Assembly (NCBI GenBank): GCA_009602735.1
Contig: WELA01000694.1
Location: 394,986 to 458,985 of the forward strand
Length of the DNA stretch: 64,000 nucleotides
Source: Mesotaenium endlicherianum
Lineage: Eukaryota > Streptophyta > Zygnematophyceae > Zygnematales > Mesotaeniaceae
Direction of reading: 5' to 3'
Positions 23,301-34,200 of the stretch are shown here, one piece after another. Position 1 is the stretch's first letter; the number at the start of each line of letters is the position of its first letter. The notes beneath the pieces are model-generated. The model was not told the origin of the DNA and did not search any database. It worked only from the letters and a program-made list of their open reading frames with translations. A program made the position numbers and the translations under genes.

Positions 23301-24076
23301 TGCTGAGAGCATATATTAACCAAAAACAAGATAATTGGGATGACCTGTTGCCTCAAATTCAGTTTGCGGTCAACAGTGCGGTGCACGCGTCAACGGGCAA
23401 AACTCCTTTTGAACTCAGCCTGGGTAGAGTCCCTAAGTCTCCTCTAGATGTGCTAGGGGAATCTTTAACTCACCCTGAAGGGATTGACAACCCGGTCTCC
23501 CTCCAGTTAACTCAGGAGTTTGCTGACACCCTGTCAGAAGTCCAACGAAACTTGCACACGGCCCAAGAAAACCAACAAAAATACGCTAATCAACACCGTC
23601 GGGAACTGACATTTTCCAAGGGGGATTTAGTCAAACTGCATTCTCAGCACCTGTACCTCCCTGGTGTGGTCAAGAAAAAGCTTGGCCCTGTCTGGGTCGG
23701 TCCATATTCGGTGGTCCGTCGTGTCGGTCAGAATGCTTACAAACTGAACATGTCAGCTGAATACAAGGGGCACCCGGTCTTTAATGTCTCCTTCCTGGAA
23801 CCGTACATCAAAGGTGATACACTGTTCACAGGTCGGTTCCCTGTCCAACCGGGACCGGTCCCCGCTGTCCGGGACGGCGACCCTGAGGAATATGAGGTCG
23901 ATGAGATTTTAGACGCTCGCTCGGTCCGTCGATCGTCTAAATATGTCATGAAATACCTCATTCGATGGAAGGGTTACGATGCCTCTGGGGACACTTGGGA
24001 GTTTAAGGACCACTTGACCAATGCCAAAGGGGCGTTGACACGGTTCCACCTTCGGGCCGCTGGAGTCCCTCCATAA
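20360..24076 (+). CDS. Element A pol: protease, RT, RNase H, integrase, chromodomain (1238 aa listed from first in-frame ATG)
   Basis: Retropepsin motif [11 protein letters not shown] is at about residue 73. RT runs at about 300-480, with [27 protein letters not shown] and the catalytic FLDDILIFS at about 439. RNase H is at about 585-700 ([16 protein letters not shown], then [10 protein letters not shown]). The integrase HHCC zinc region is at about 803-850 ([22 protein letters not shown]). The catalytic core has Asp in MDWVV, Asp in SDRDSKF and Glu in [10 protein letters not shown] (about 870-970). A GPY/F-like module ([11 protein letters not shown]) is at about 1110, and a chromodomain is at about 1175-1230 ([26 protein letters not shown]). 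The chromodomain marks this as a chromovirus and likely directs integration to marked chromatin. The frame extends upstream into gag, so translation probably begins by -1 frameshifting rather than at this ATG. Confidence 0.95.
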   Translation: MGPAELDSLCMPDNQIKETISNIDVQRVHTLDALVPPDVQHFFATSGEQCESQEKTVPPILLHCMIAGRKVRAFVDGGASHTFIHKDLVKRLRLPTVTQGNRKIFLGDASSIPGGVITKPIEVQLGSGIAVLTETLTFEVLNTGFYDLVLGRSWLNRHQAEVCWSRGTVKVRGASDGQTDLAPTSALPLVLCGWQMKEKKRLPEGCKLLNAMEFVKSWNQKEDRMFCLLLREVPPQPEEVVEKKVHPPEHPTAANIVAQYTDVFNMPPGLPPKREVDHRIDLLPGSQPPWQRTYGLSYLESEELKTQIAELEENGYISPSKSPYGAPILFVKKKDGSMRMCVDYRALNRITVKNKYALPRIEDLLDTLSGAKVFSKIDLKSGYHQIRIAEGDEHKTAFRTRYGHYEFNVMPFGLTNAPATFMGAMNDIFRPYLDKFVQVFLDDILIFSKDEAQHTEHLKKVLDTLRKNHLYAKMSKCDFFKESIEFLGHVVSKEGISVDPKKVQTIRDWPVPQSVSEVRSFLGLANYYRRFIENYSTKASKLTDLTKKDIGYVWGEEQQAAFQTLKDALCSAPVLAVYDPSKPVQVVTDASDFAMGAILLQPADKTTKDGKVRQEWHPVLYESMKFNPAEINYSVHDKELLAIIHVLKQWRAYLHGKAFKVITDHLALTHFQKKSKLSRRENRWSQMLEQFQVQIDYKPGKLNPADALSRRPDLQERNFSQHAVDKVLCALTSLKVKKSFLEQLRKAYLSDPTFEPSPTTGMCRATALGYKLKGGVWVTETTSGRLKLVIPNNLEIRSLLLSQAHDSLLGGHLGQAKTVGKLAKHYHWEGLPREVLKYVKSCDQCQRNKSRHTPPGGLLQPLPIPAGRWETISMDWVVSLPRTANGHDSILVVVDKLTKMVIFIPTTVKVTALETARQFYNHVVCQHGLPSNIISDRDSKFTSKFWRALMGLMGVKQLLSTANHPQTDGQTERTNRVLQEVLRAYINQKQDNWDDLLPQIQFAVNSAVHASTGKTPFELSLGRVPKSPLDVLGESLTHPEGIDNPVSLQLTQEFADTLSEVQRNLHTAQENQQKYANQHRRELTFSKGDLVKLHSQHLYLPGVVKKKLGPVWVGPYSVVRRVGQNAYKLNMSAEYKGHPVFNVSFLEPYIKGDTLFTGRFPVQPGPVPAVRDGDPEEYEVDEILDARSVRRSSKYVMKYLIRWKGYDASGDTWEFKDHLTNAKGALTRFHLRAAGVPP

Positions 24077-24239
24077 CTGTCATTTCAGTTGACACGGGAA
24101 GGTGACAGGCGGTCCTGTCTCCATTTAAGTTGGAGGGGAAAATATATGACAGTTAGTGAGCGAGAGCGATAAAAACACACTCATACGTTTATGTGTAGCG
24201 CATCGCAACTACGTCAACTTTTAGCAATCATCCTGTAAG

Positions 24240-24342
24240 GTAAACAGCAGCGAAGCCACTATACTAAATACTAACATACTTCCTGCAATCCCTATGACAA
24301 AGGTCCATATCCTACTAACTTGTGCCCTGGTTACATGTGCAG
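24240..24342 (+). promoter_or_regulatory. Candidate leader intron of element A ORF3
   Basis: A donor-like AAG/GTAAAC at 24240 and a TACTAAC branch-point-like motif at 24313-24319 precede a cag acceptor at 24340-24342, one base before the ORF3 ATG at 24344. The same layout occurs in copy B (43546-43653) and copy C (49406-49511). This suggests ORF3 is expressed from a spliced RNA. It is inferred from sequence only. Confidence 0.55.
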
Positions 24343-24343
24343 G

Positions 24344-26020
24344 ATGGCGCCCACCACACAAAAGGAGGACAGAAAGCGCAAGGCAGAAGAAGCCAGGAGG
24401 ACAATGGAGCAATACCAGAAGGAGCTGGCGGCGACGTCCCTCACCAGGAGAGAACAAGAAAGGGTCCGCAAACAACAAGAGGCGGCAGAAGAGGCACAGA
24501 GGAAGAAGGATCAGGAAGCGGAAAACCTCAGGAAGGCTGAGGAGGAGAGACAGAAGAAACAGCAAGAAGAAGCGGCAGCGGCAGAAGAGGAGAAAAGAAA
24601 AAAGATTGAAGCGGACAGACAGAAGAGCTTGGCCACTTACAGGTATACTGTGGTGGGTGGCCAAAACTTCGATAACCTGAAGGAAGCATTGCTGGCAGCC
24701 CAGGAGATCAACAGGCTGGAACAGACAACACTGCTACAGAAGGAAGGAGCTACAGCACTGGACAGGTACATCGAGACACACACCGGCGTGGTCCTTTACG
24801 AAGATTATGCTAAGATGGTGGGCTATACAGCAGAGCAGGCCCGGTATCTCGCAGATGATTCAGAGGACAAGCCGGTCCCCATACCGGGAATAGTGGGAGA
24901 TCAGAGACTCATCCGGATGGTGAGCATGCGGCCCGATAGCTTTAAGGATACGGTATTCTACCTCACACTCCTGCCAGCTTACAATGAAGTTGAGAGAAGG
25001 AGCTGGGAGTACTTGGCCAGGGAAGCAGGACAGCAGATGTTCTCTCCCCACTGGTTCCCGTGTAAACTGAGGAAGGCTGAGCACGGACCCCAGTACTACC
25101 AGCAGCCAACAGACTGGAGGTGGATGACCGTCACAAATAAGAAGCAGGAGTGTGACCGAGCCCAACCGGATGACTTCCACTATGGCCTAGACGGCTATCT
25201 CATCCTACCACCTCACATTGCCCCTTGGGACCCCAGGCTGAATGGATGCCTGAGCAATATGAATGCAGAGACCAAGGAACATAGGAGGAGGGGAAGAGAG
25301 TACTTCTCTAAGGGAAAGCATGCCTTTGTCAAATGGGCAAAGAATGCAGGCCGGATAGATATCAGTAGGCTGAAGGCCAAGCAACCTCCAGCGCGCCCTA
25401 AGAAAGGGAGGTCGGTAGACTACTCCATGTCTACTAGGGAGCAGGACGACTTAGTGGACGAGACCCCTACTCTCTCCGAGGAGGAGGATGAGGAGGATGA
25501 GGAAGAAGAACAAGGCAGAGGAGAAGCATCAGCAGCAGGTACTCAGGATACCCAGGGAGAGGCAGTGGCACTTCCTAAAGAACCACGATCAGGTGTGTGG
25601 AATGTGATCCCCGTTATGGCGACAACTGGACCCCGCGCTCGCTCCCCCAGCCCACCTGCCCAAGCAGGGGAAGAAGCTGATCTGACTGTACTGGGCAGCA
25701 GACACAGACAGAAATCCCCAGAGGACAGGGGTGCCAGAAGAGGGACACGCGGGTGGGCCAGAGGTATGCCAGCCTCCCCCTCCGCTCAGGGGCATGTACC
25801 TCTAGCCAATGTATTTCAGCATCCTACTGGAATGCCTGTCTATGTGGGAATCAACACCCAAATAGTTGAAGAGCAGGCCACCATCCTCCGTTCTCCTCGA
25901 GGGCCAACTTTAGAGCAAACAGGGTTCTTTAGAAGGCCAGCTGACAGACCTAGAGGGCTGTCCAGATCTAGGTCCAGATCTCCGTCCCCTGATCCTGAAG
26001 CCCCAGGAACCACCCCTTAA
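24344..26020 (+). CDS. Element A ORF3, conserved accessory protein of unknown function (558 aa)
   Basis: The start was chosen at ATGGCGCCC because homologous copies share it (MAPTTQKEDRKRKAEEARR) and a splice-acceptor-like site lies directly before it. Residues about 5-95 are a Lys/Glu/Gln-rich coiled coil. Residues about 98-345 form a compact-looking conserved region (TYRYTVVGGQNFDNL, DRYIETHTGVVLYEDYAKM, FKDTVFYLTLLPAYNEVE, PQYYQQPTDWRWMTV, GYLILPPHIAPWDPRL). An acidic Glu/Asp run follows at about 375-395. The C-terminus ends in an RS-type segment (SRSRSRSPSPDPEAP). I recognise no known family; no integrase, envelope or silencing-suppressor motif is seen. It lies in sense after pol and before the 3' LTR. 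It is present in copies B and C and in the B tail at 56165-56816, with many differences at third codon positions. Confidence 0.85.
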   Translation: MAPTTQKEDRKRKAEEARRTMEQYQKELAATSLTRREQERVRKQQEAAEEAQRKKDQEAENLRKAEEERQKKQQEEAAAAEEEKRKKIEADRQKSLATYRYTVVGGQNFDNLKEALLAAQEINRLEQTTLLQKEGATALDRYIETHTGVVLYEDYAKMVGYTAEQARYLADDSEDKPVPIPGIVGDQRLIRMVSMRPDSFKDTVFYLTLLPAYNEVERRSWEYLAREAGQQMFSPHWFPCKLRKAEHGPQYYQQPTDWRWMTVTNKKQECDRAQPDDFHYGLDGYLILPPHIAPWDPRLNGCLSNMNAETKEHRRRGREYFSKGKHAFVKWAKNAGRIDISRLKAKQPPARPKKGRSVDYSMSTREQDDLVDETPTLSEEEDEEDEEEEQGRGEASAAGTQDTQGEAVALPKEPRSGVWNVIPVMATTGPRARSPSPPAQAGEEADLTVLGSRHRQKSPEDRGARRGTRGWARGMPASPSAQGHVPLANVFQHPTGMPVYVGINTQIVEEQATILRSPRGPTLEQTGFFRRPADRPRGLSRSRSRSPSPDPEAPGTTP

Positions 26021-26133
26021 GGTGACAGGCTGAAAAGATAGTCAGTAAGGGAGGCTGGTCAGGGTCAGTTTCTTTATTTAAAGCTTTTGCAGTTTAATGT
26101 TGTCGAGGCGACAACAAGTTAAGTTGGAGGGAT
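26021..26133 (+). promoter_or_regulatory. Element A 3' untranslated segment and polypurine tract
   Basis: A short noncoding stretch ends in a purine-rich run (aagttggaggga) two bases before the 3' LTR. The phrase gtcgaggcgacaacaa upstream is shared with copies B, C and the inverted relic near 63150. Confidence 0.75.
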
Positions 26134-26852
26134 TGTAATGAATCAGTATATTAGTGGATATAATATTCATTTAAATATAATAGTTAATTAAGTTCAGCCT
26201 GCTGAACTTTAGTTAATAATCAGTCTGCTGGACTTTACATAATTATCAGTTTAATGACTCGGCCGAAAGCAGCAGGCTGAAGTCAACTTAAGTCAGCTTG
26301 CTGACACATTCTTTGACAGCCAGCTGACTTCCGTACTCGGTAGCAGCGAACTGCCTCGATATGCATCTAAGTGTGATATGCTAGATGAATGGCCAGATGA
26401 CATCCCTATGATGGATGGCTATTCGGGATGATGGGAGATGGCGGTGGATTTGGTTAACCGAGGTCCTACCAACGTGGTTAACTCCCGGGTAGGCGGTGCC
26501 ATCGCACTGACCGTTGAACAGTAAACTCATTCCATGTACATATGCTAGGCATTGCTCTCGAGTTCGGCATTCGGAAACGAGGCCAACTCTCTTGTACAGC
26601 TTACTGAGAGAACTCTGAATCCAAGGCGAGAAGCCATTGATACGCACTGTCTTCTAACCTTGCTTATGTATGAGTTTACTGATTTGCATCATTGATGCTA
26701 GTTTACTCGCATTTGACTTACGAGTATTATTCCCTGCTAGTGTATTGTCCTTTGCCGTTTAACTAGTTAACGGAAATACCATAAAGATTACTTGCTGATA
26801 TAAAGATCTTTATTAATTGTTAATCGCCTATTTGGTAAGTCAATTCATTTCA
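26134..26852 (+). repeat. Element A 3' LTR (719 bp)
   Basis: It is nearly identical to the 5' LTR, begins TGTAATGAATCAG and ends TCATTTCA, and is followed by the target duplication catac at 26853-26857. Confidence 0.93.
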
Positions 26853-26996
26853 CATACGTAGCCTGCCTTACTTGCTAGCACTCCATATATCTGAAGATGA
26901 GTATACTATGCAACGGCAATGCGATTGCACCACTTACTTAGTATTGAACCATATTTCCTACTCCAAGCTCCCACAAAGACTTCTTCATTGCTTTTT

Positions 26997-27186
26997 ATGC
27001 AAGAGCCGCAGTCGGACATCCCTGGTCACGTTGCAACACTAACAGCTGAACTCTATGCTCTTCTGCAAAATTACAAGTCAGTGTTTTCACCTGACATACC
27101 TGCAGGTCTCCCACCTGACACAGGTATTGGGCATACTATTCCTCTTCTTCCAGATGTCCAACCGGCCTATTTACCGCCTCAGTTTG
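26997..27186 (+). mobile_element. Gypsy pol scrap (pre-RT region)
   Basis: The frame reads LYALLQNYKSVFSPDIPAGL and, downstream, IGHTIPLLPDVQPAY. This is the conserved linker just before RT in Ty3/gypsy pol. Only this short piece is recognisable, so it is a fossil fragment of a different element from A. Confidence 0.6.
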
Positions 27187-27299
27187 CTGGAGCTGCGATC
27201 AAAACCTCGGCTAACCATATTCTCAACCTGCTTCTATCATACCAAATTGCCATCTGCATGAGACAGAAATTTAACGATTTCCAGCTATATTGAAATTAC

Positions 27300-27882
27300 G
27301 TTAATAGGCTCAACTTTATTCAAAATCATAGCTAACTGAATAATCACGATAGAAGTCTCAGACAAAAGGTAATAAGTAAGTTGATTGGGACAACACGACT
27401 GGTTAGAGAGGCAGTCCTAGTTATAAAATTCGTATACGCCGCACACGTGTGAGCGGATATCCGGCTCGTATAAAACATGAGAGTCAACCCTGCACGCTGG
27501 AATTTGCCAAAATATGTGAGTGTCGATAGTTTAAAGCGGTCGCCGGTTTACAAGCGTGTGGAACCGTGTGGAACCGACACATTTAAGGCTGCTTCAAAAA
27601 TTTCCTCCTAATTTCGCTTCGCTGACGGGTCACTCACCTCACACGCTTACATGCTGCCGGTTATGCTGTCGTGACCTTTCACGCGTTGACGTCCGTTCAG
27701 TTTCAATTCTGTCGGCTCTCACATCAGTTGACCATGGTCGCTCTGCATCGTTCTCTAGGAAGCAAACAACAACTAAATTTTGGGCAAAAAAATGGTTTCA
27801 AGTGGAACTTCAGCTGGGACTGGACCTTTCCAATCAAGGGTAGGCGTGTGTAGGGCGGGAGTTTTGGATCAGTCCAATCATT
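27300..27882. other. Noncoding flank with promoter-like sequence
   Basis: No gene is recognised. The segment 27430-27640 shares phrases (acacgtgtg, aatttgccaaaata, gtgtcgatagtttaaa, caagcgtgtgg) in the same order with 37680-37830, suggesting a duplicated upstream region. Confidence 0.35.
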
Positions 27883-28812
27883 ATGCATTTACCACGGCTG
27901 CAAGCGTTCGCTCTTGCCTTTCCGACAGAATGGGCGTGGACTTTTGCGCCTGAGTGGCTGGCCAGGTGCTCCACTATTGTTGCTCTGCATGTAACTTCAA
28001 GCAGGGTCAAGCCATCCGGTGTGTTGGCCACTTGGCAGTCCATGTCAACATTGAAAGAGTTGATTCTTACATGCAACAAGGTCTGCAGCTTCCCTGGTAC
28101 TTTTATCTCGTATGCCTTCATAGCACAACTAAAGGGCAACCACATGCATTTGTTTTGGAAACGTGTGTACTATGAGATTTCTTTCAAATTTCACAACCCA
28201 CCGTGGATGTCTTACTTGCAGGATGATTTGGTCGAGGAGCTGAAATTGCTGGCAAGGACAAAAAATCTCACTATGCTGGAGGTACAATAGCAGCCAGACC
28301 GTCTGGGTCGCGGGGACCTTCGCCCACAACTACCCCGGGGTTTGCCAAAAGCCCTCAGAACTCTGACTCTGTGGAATGAAGAATTCCTTGAATTGCGTGA
28401 AGGCGGTTCCCCTGACAGCACAACGTGTAGGCTTTGAATTCTTTGATTTACTCCAAATGCAAGCACGGTTTGCTTGACCTTGGGAGGTGCGACTGTGTGG
28501 CCAAAATTGCGGTTCTTGCTGGCGATGAAGCACTTGCATGTTCACTGGCTGAACAACGCAGACACTCCAGCTGAGTGTCCAACTCTGTGCTTGAATGGCC
28601 CCTGGGCTCAATCACAGGAGACTTTGGCGGTCGCAAACTGTCCACTGATCAGGTTCATAGAAGGGCTTGCGGACCTTTGTGGCCACCCAGCAGTGACCAT
28701 ATACTGCACCTGCAGCCACCACCTAGCCGGCAGTTTTTGCCCACTACATCATGTGCGTGACTGGCCAGATCCCAACTGGTATAGAGAGAAATTTATCGAC
28801 GCTAGGAACTAA
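27883..28812 (+). pseudogene. Leucine-rich-repeat-like gene relic
   Basis: One reading frame (start 27883) carries leucine-rich-repeat-like text across the region: STLKELILTCNKVCSFPG, LKLLARTKNLTMLEVQ, LPKALRTLTLWNEEFLEL and PKLRFLLAMKHLHVHWL. The frame is interrupted by TAG at 28288-28290 and by two nearby TGA codons around 28435-28447, then stays open to TAA near 28812. I tested an intron from 28282 to 28463 to remove the stops; the phase does not fit, and the skipped piece itself looks coding. A decayed host LRR gene or F-box/LRR fragment is therefore most likely. Sequencing errors or a different intron structure remain possible. Confidence 0.4.
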
Positions 28813-29374
28813 CAGGGCAAGTAGTGCAAAGTGTACAGCTCTATTTATGCTCGCAAAATAAGCACATTTTGGGGTGCGCCTAAGTGCCTTATTGTGCAGC
28901 CAGAAACCATGCGTAGGCTACTCTAGTGATTTTGGCAAGTAGGTGATAAAGCGATACGATTGATACGTAGAAAGTGGAGACAGCAATGCGGAATGGGTTG
29001 GATAAAAATATATGAGAAGGTTATGATTTAGTATGTCTTCTCGCTGAAAAAGACATTGAAGTACATTCTCCATAAATGTGTAAGAAGTATACTTGCTTGT
29101 ATGATATTCTTTTAATTGCTATTATGTGTGTTGTTGTAACTAGTTCTTGCTTCAATAAGCAATACATTTCTTACAAATAGGGGGAATGGATACAAGACAC
29201 ATGATGTGACTACTATGCTACTTTGAACTTCTCTTGCAAATTCAATAACATCTGGATATAATCTATCGTTATATTAAAATATGTTTCTCATAAACATTGT
29301 AATGTGAGGCCACCAACCATACTGTGATCCTAGTGAATGGTGTAGGAATTGGGCCCACATTGGGCAAATAGGTC
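28813..29374. other. AT-rich intergenic stretch
   Basis: I see no coding sequence, RNA gene or repeat I can name here. It ends at the target duplication of element F. Confidence 0.5.
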
Positions 29375-29379
29375 CATGA
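29375..29379. repeat. Target site duplication of element F, left copy (catga)
   Basis: The identical five bases are at 35256-35260, directly after the 3' LTR. Confidence 0.85.
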
Positions 29380-30082
29380 TGTAAGGTCATAGAATTGTAG
29401 ACTGCATTTTTGTGGTCATTCTAATATAAAATTTGCCGAATTTGATTAAGTATTGAGAAAGTTATGGATTTCTGAAGTTTAATTGGTTCAAAGGATGGTT
29501 GACGACTGTCCTAATTTGCGGTGAGCGCGACCGTCGTTTTGACCGACAGCGTTGAGCGATCTGGGCCGTTAGAGTGAATTCGAACCTTCATGGAATTTCG
29601 GCTGACGCGGAGTGCCGACCAGGTCGATTTACCTAGAAGTTTCGAATTAGCCTAGCGCTTCTAAGTTAGTATATTCTAGATATTCCGATGCCTGCATGTG
29701 GAAGTCAAATCGTCCTGAGACGTCGGATGAGGCTGACGTGGCCTCTTCACAAATATTCTGGAAGGAATAATTTGACAAACACTAAGATTTTTCGTTGCTA
29801 AGCGGCCCTCCCTCCTACGAGTGAGCGGTCGTCGTAGAAAAGTATAGATAGACAAAACTTCTTCGTTTCTTATCAGTATTTACTTATTTAAATTCCTACG
29901 GGTTTGTAATAACAAGACCTTTTATCCTATTCCATTTGCGAGCATTTTTTTTGCTACTCAATATGCTGAGTAAATTTCCTAAGCTTTCCTAGTGACATGC
30001 CGCTGCACTATAGAGTATGATTGCCACTAGTTTGGTTCCTCGTCAATGAGTACGCTTCCACTAGGGCACTCCGCCCCTTTCA
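29380..30082 (+). repeat. Element F 5' LTR
   Basis: It starts TGTAAGGTCATAG and ends CCCCTTTCA. The primer site tggtatcggagc follows at 30085-30096. Confidence 0.88.
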
Positions 30083-30099
30083 TCTGGTATCGGAGCTGG

Positions 30100-31240
30100 G
30101 CTAGTTTGCATATTATAGAGTCGCAGTCGACAGTTGGAGGAGGCGAACATGTCAAGCATGTTGAGAGCGTGGAGCAGCAGGCAGTGCCAACAATGATCAC
30201 AGAGCAACAAGAGGTGCAGGCGATGCTAAGGCAAATGGCAACTGCAGTTGGATGAGAAGTTTACACCCAATTTCAACAAAATATGCGCGAGGATGTGGAG
30301 AGAATGGTGTGAATTGTTGTGAGGAACGCCGCTTTAACGAGTTCGGCACCTGCACCTGCTATACCACCACTTCATGTCCAACCAATGGTGCAACCAGTTG
30401 TTCCACCTGCATCGGGAGTGCGTGCGCCTAAGCCTGAAGTGTATGTTGGAGAGCGTGGATTGCCGCCTGTTTATCAATGGATTTTTGGAGTAAAGAAATT
30501 TATAAAGTATTATGCGCTCACGCTCGACAGGCAAGTCGCCTTTGTGAAAACTTTGCTGAAGAAGAGAGTTGGAGCTTGGTATGAGCGAGAGGAGCAGCTG
30601 TTTGGAGTTCCTGCTACTATTGATTAGCTCTTTGAAGGCTTGAAGAGGCAATTTCAACCTATTGCACCCGAGGCTACGACTTGAGATCTATTGGTGCGCC
30701 TTCGTCAACGAGGAAGCGTTCAGGAGTATGTTTTGCGCTTTAACGGGCTGGTGCTTCAATGTCCATCCATGCACGAGTCGGAGGTGATGGATAAGTTCAA
30801 GAGGGGACTCAAGCCAACTGTAGCCAAGGGAGTGGCGCTCAAGGACCTACCAGTCTTGGAGAAATGATGGCATTAGCGACGAGGGTCGACGTTGTGGAAT
30901 ATAGTTAATGGCAATGGGGCAACCACAACTTTGGAAGACATCGACTCTTTGGATCTTAAGCGCCAAGCAAGAGTGGTCAAGGTCCAGTACCTATGGAGTT
31001 GGGACTTGTTAAAATCCAGCGCAGGCAGCAAAATTTTAAGCCGAGCGGACCATGCTATAAATGTGGGCCGTGGCAAGCTTGGGCATCTGGCTCAAGACTG
31101 TCGTGTGAAGGCGAAACAATCTCAACAGCAGGAAAAAGGACGACGCCAGTAAGTCATTCTTGGGTGTCTAGTGGCGTGAAGAAGGAAACTCACAAGGCGG
31201 TTATCCCCAGGAACCTGTCCAGAAGCAAAAAATGAGACGT
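30100..31240 (+). pseudogene. Element F gag (fossil)
   Basis: A gag-type region (VRAPKPEVYVGERGLPPVY, then SVQEYVLRFNGLVLQCPSMH, a classic retrotransposon gag phrase) is followed by a zinc-knuckle-like region with CYKCG near 31055. It is part of a broken element. Confidence 0.7.
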
Positions 31241-31249
31241 TGATAAGCC

Positions 31250-34200
31250 TATTATCGTGGAAGGGGTAGTAGATTGCAACAAGGCGAAGTGTATGGTCGA
31301 CAGTGGCGCAAGCGCAAATCTTGTGCACAAGAAGCTGGTTAAAGAGTGGCGAATCCCCGTATAGAAGCAATATGAGCCAAAGGAGGCAATTTTGGCGAAT
31401 GGGCAGAGACTCAAGTGTGGTGCACCTACGGAAGCTATTCACGTGGAAGTAGCGGGGCACCAAAGAAGTTATAAAGCAGGCAGAGTTAGGTCACCACAAG
31501 GTAATATTGGGCCGACCATGGCTAAAGAAAGCCAACCCTCAAGTGCCCTGGAGCACGAGACCAGTGAAAGTCCAAAGGTGTGATGGTCGAATGGAGACAG
31601 CCAAACAGGTGGAGGTAGACACGATTACAAGTAACTGTCTTCTGTCGAGTCTGCCAGTTAAGAAGCTATGCAGGACAAATCAGGTGAAGGAAATGTACCT
31701 TGTTTTGATGGCCCTGGCTCGATCATCAGATGGAGCAAGCGTGAATCCTAGAAGCTTGAGCGAACGCGCGTCGCCAGAGGAGCAAGTAGTGGTGTCTGAT
31801 CCTCTTGCTCAGAAGGAGCAGAGCCCAAATGGTTCAAGAGAAGAAGAAGCCTGCTGAGATGCCTGCCCAAATTAAGACGCTGTTGGAGGAGTTCAAGTGC
31901 GTGTGTCCTGAGGAGCTACTTGCAGGAATACCTTGACGGACAGCTATGGAGCACAAGATCAAGTTGGAACCAGGAAGAAAGCCACCAGTGAGACCCGCCT
32001 ATAGACAATCGTTTGCGAAGTTGGATGAATTGAAGAAGCAGCTGATAGAGTTGTTGATGAAGGGATTCATTTGACCTAGCGAGTCTCCATTTGCAGCGCC
32101 AGTCTTATTTGTGAAAAAGAAGGATGGGACTATGAGGATGTGTGTCGACTATCGAGCACACAACAAGATCACCATCAAGAACAGGTAGCCACTTTCACGA
32201 GTGGATGAGTTGATTGACAGGCTTGTCGGAGCGAAGTATTTCTCGAAGATCGATTTGGGGAGTGGCTATCACCAGTTACGAATTGCGGATGGGGATGTTC
32301 AAGAGACTGCTTTCAGGACTCGCTATGGCTTATTTGAGTTCACAATCATGCCTTTTGGGTTGACTAATGCACCTTCTACATTCATGGGACTCATGAAGAG
32401 TATCTTCCGACCCTACTTGGACCAGTTTGTGGTGGTACTTTTTGACGACATCTTGATCGATTTGAAGACCTTGGAGGAGCATGTGGAGCATCTCAAGAAG
32501 GTGTTGGAGGTCTTGAAAGATCAAAAGCTGTATGGAAAGATGAGCAAGTGCGACCTCTATCTCAAGGAAGTCAAGTTTTTGGGACACATAGTGGGAGCTG
32601 AAGGAGTCAAGGTGGAGCAGAAGAAGGTGCAAGCAGTTAGAAATTGGCCGATACCTGTTGAAATTTATCAACTAAGGAGCTTCCTTGACATAGCGAGTTG
32701 TTATCGACGCTTCATTGAAGAATTTGCCAAGGTGTGTGCACCGCTCACAGACATGTTGAAGAAGCAAGAGAAATGGCTGTGGGGTGACAAAGAGCAGCAA
32801 GCCTTTGAGAAGATTAAGGAGTTGTTGACACAAGCACCTGTGTTGGCAATTGCCAGTCCAGAGCTTCCTTTCACCATCATCGCGGACGCATCAAACTTCA
32901 TCAAGATCGACCACAAGACCTTGGAGAAGTTTATGACGCAGCCAACGTTGACACAAAGACAGGCAACGTATGATGGAGTTTCTGCAACAGTTCGACCACA
33001 AGATTGAGTACTACTTACCTGAGAAGATCAACCCTGCACACGTTTATCCAAGAGGTGCGACCTTGCAGCTGTCTCAGTCATCAGGGAGAGTATGGACTTC
33101 AAGGAGAAGCTTAAGAAAGGTTACGAGGAGGACCTAGATTTTGCCAATGGTGGAGCAGCTGAGTCCAACTCAAGTATGCAGAAGAAGGACGGCATATGGT
33201 ATTATGGTGATTCCAAGAGAGTGGTGGTACCTGACATCAAGCAGCTACGAGTCTTATTACTTGCGGAGCATCATGACTGCTTATATGCTGGACACTTTGG
33301 AAGCGAGAAGACGGGGAGCGTGCTAAAGCGAGAGTACTATTGGAGAAATATGGACAAGGATGTTGAGGAGTGGATCAGTTTTTGCGATGCGTGCCAGAGA
33401 AACAAGACACCAAATCAAAAGAAGGGAGGTACATTGCAACACCTGCCTATTCCAGAGTATCCTTGGGAGCAGATTGCTATGGACTTCATCACATCTTTAC
33501 CAGTGAGTGGTCAAGGGTACTATGCAGTATGGGTTGTGTCTGATAGGCTCAGCAAGATGGCTCACTGCAATCCCATGAAGGCGACTTCTACGGCAGCAGA
33601 TGTGGCACAGTTATTTTTTGATCATATTCTCAGGCTACATGGGTTGCAGAAGGCGATTGTTTCAAATCAGAATCCAATATTTATTAGCAACTTTTGGCGG
33701 TCATTGTTTACTTTGATGGGGACCAAGCTGAATATGAGCACTTCCTATCACCCTCAGACAGACGGGCAGAGTAAGAGGAAGATGTGCTCAGGAATTTTAC
33801 AATGGAAGACCCTTCAGAGTGGGACAAGAAGCTGCCAAGGTTGGAGTTTGCCTACAACACCAGCATGCAGGGATCAACCAAGCGGTCGCTATTCACTATG
33901 GTTTACGGGAGAGAAGTATATCATCCAGGGACTATCTTGTTGGAGAAGGCTAAGGAGACTCAGATTCCTACTACACAAGCTTTTATGGAGCAGATGGCCA
34001 AGACTTGGGACATAGCAAAAACGTGGATTCGGAAGGCACATGAAGAGCAGGTCAAGCATGCTAACAAGCACAGGAGGGAAGTGACATTCCATGTGGGCGA
34101 CCAAGTACTCTTTTCAACAGAGAATCTATCTTTCACGGGCAAGAGGAAACTGTGAGCACAATTTACAGGTCCATTTGTGGTGCTCAAGCAGGTGAATCCA

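Larger units (their letters stand above)
18034..26852 (+). mobile_element. Ty3/gypsy chromovirus element A with extra ORF3, apparently whole
   Basis: The element is 8819 bp, bounded by LTRs 18034-18778 and 26134-26852, with the perfect 5-bp duplication catac on both sides. It carries a primer binding site, gag (18813-20291), pol (20360-24076) ending in a chromodomain, and ORF3 (24344-26020) before the polypurine tract. All three reading frames are open, and the two LTRs are nearly identical apart from one 26-bp repeat unit, so the insertion is young. It looks whole. Related copies B and C and several LTR relics lie in the same window. Confidence 0.95.

Noticed and set aside
28282-28463. Intron to remove stops in the LRR relic
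   Set aside because: Reading phase does not match across the proposed splice sites and the skipped piece looks coding.
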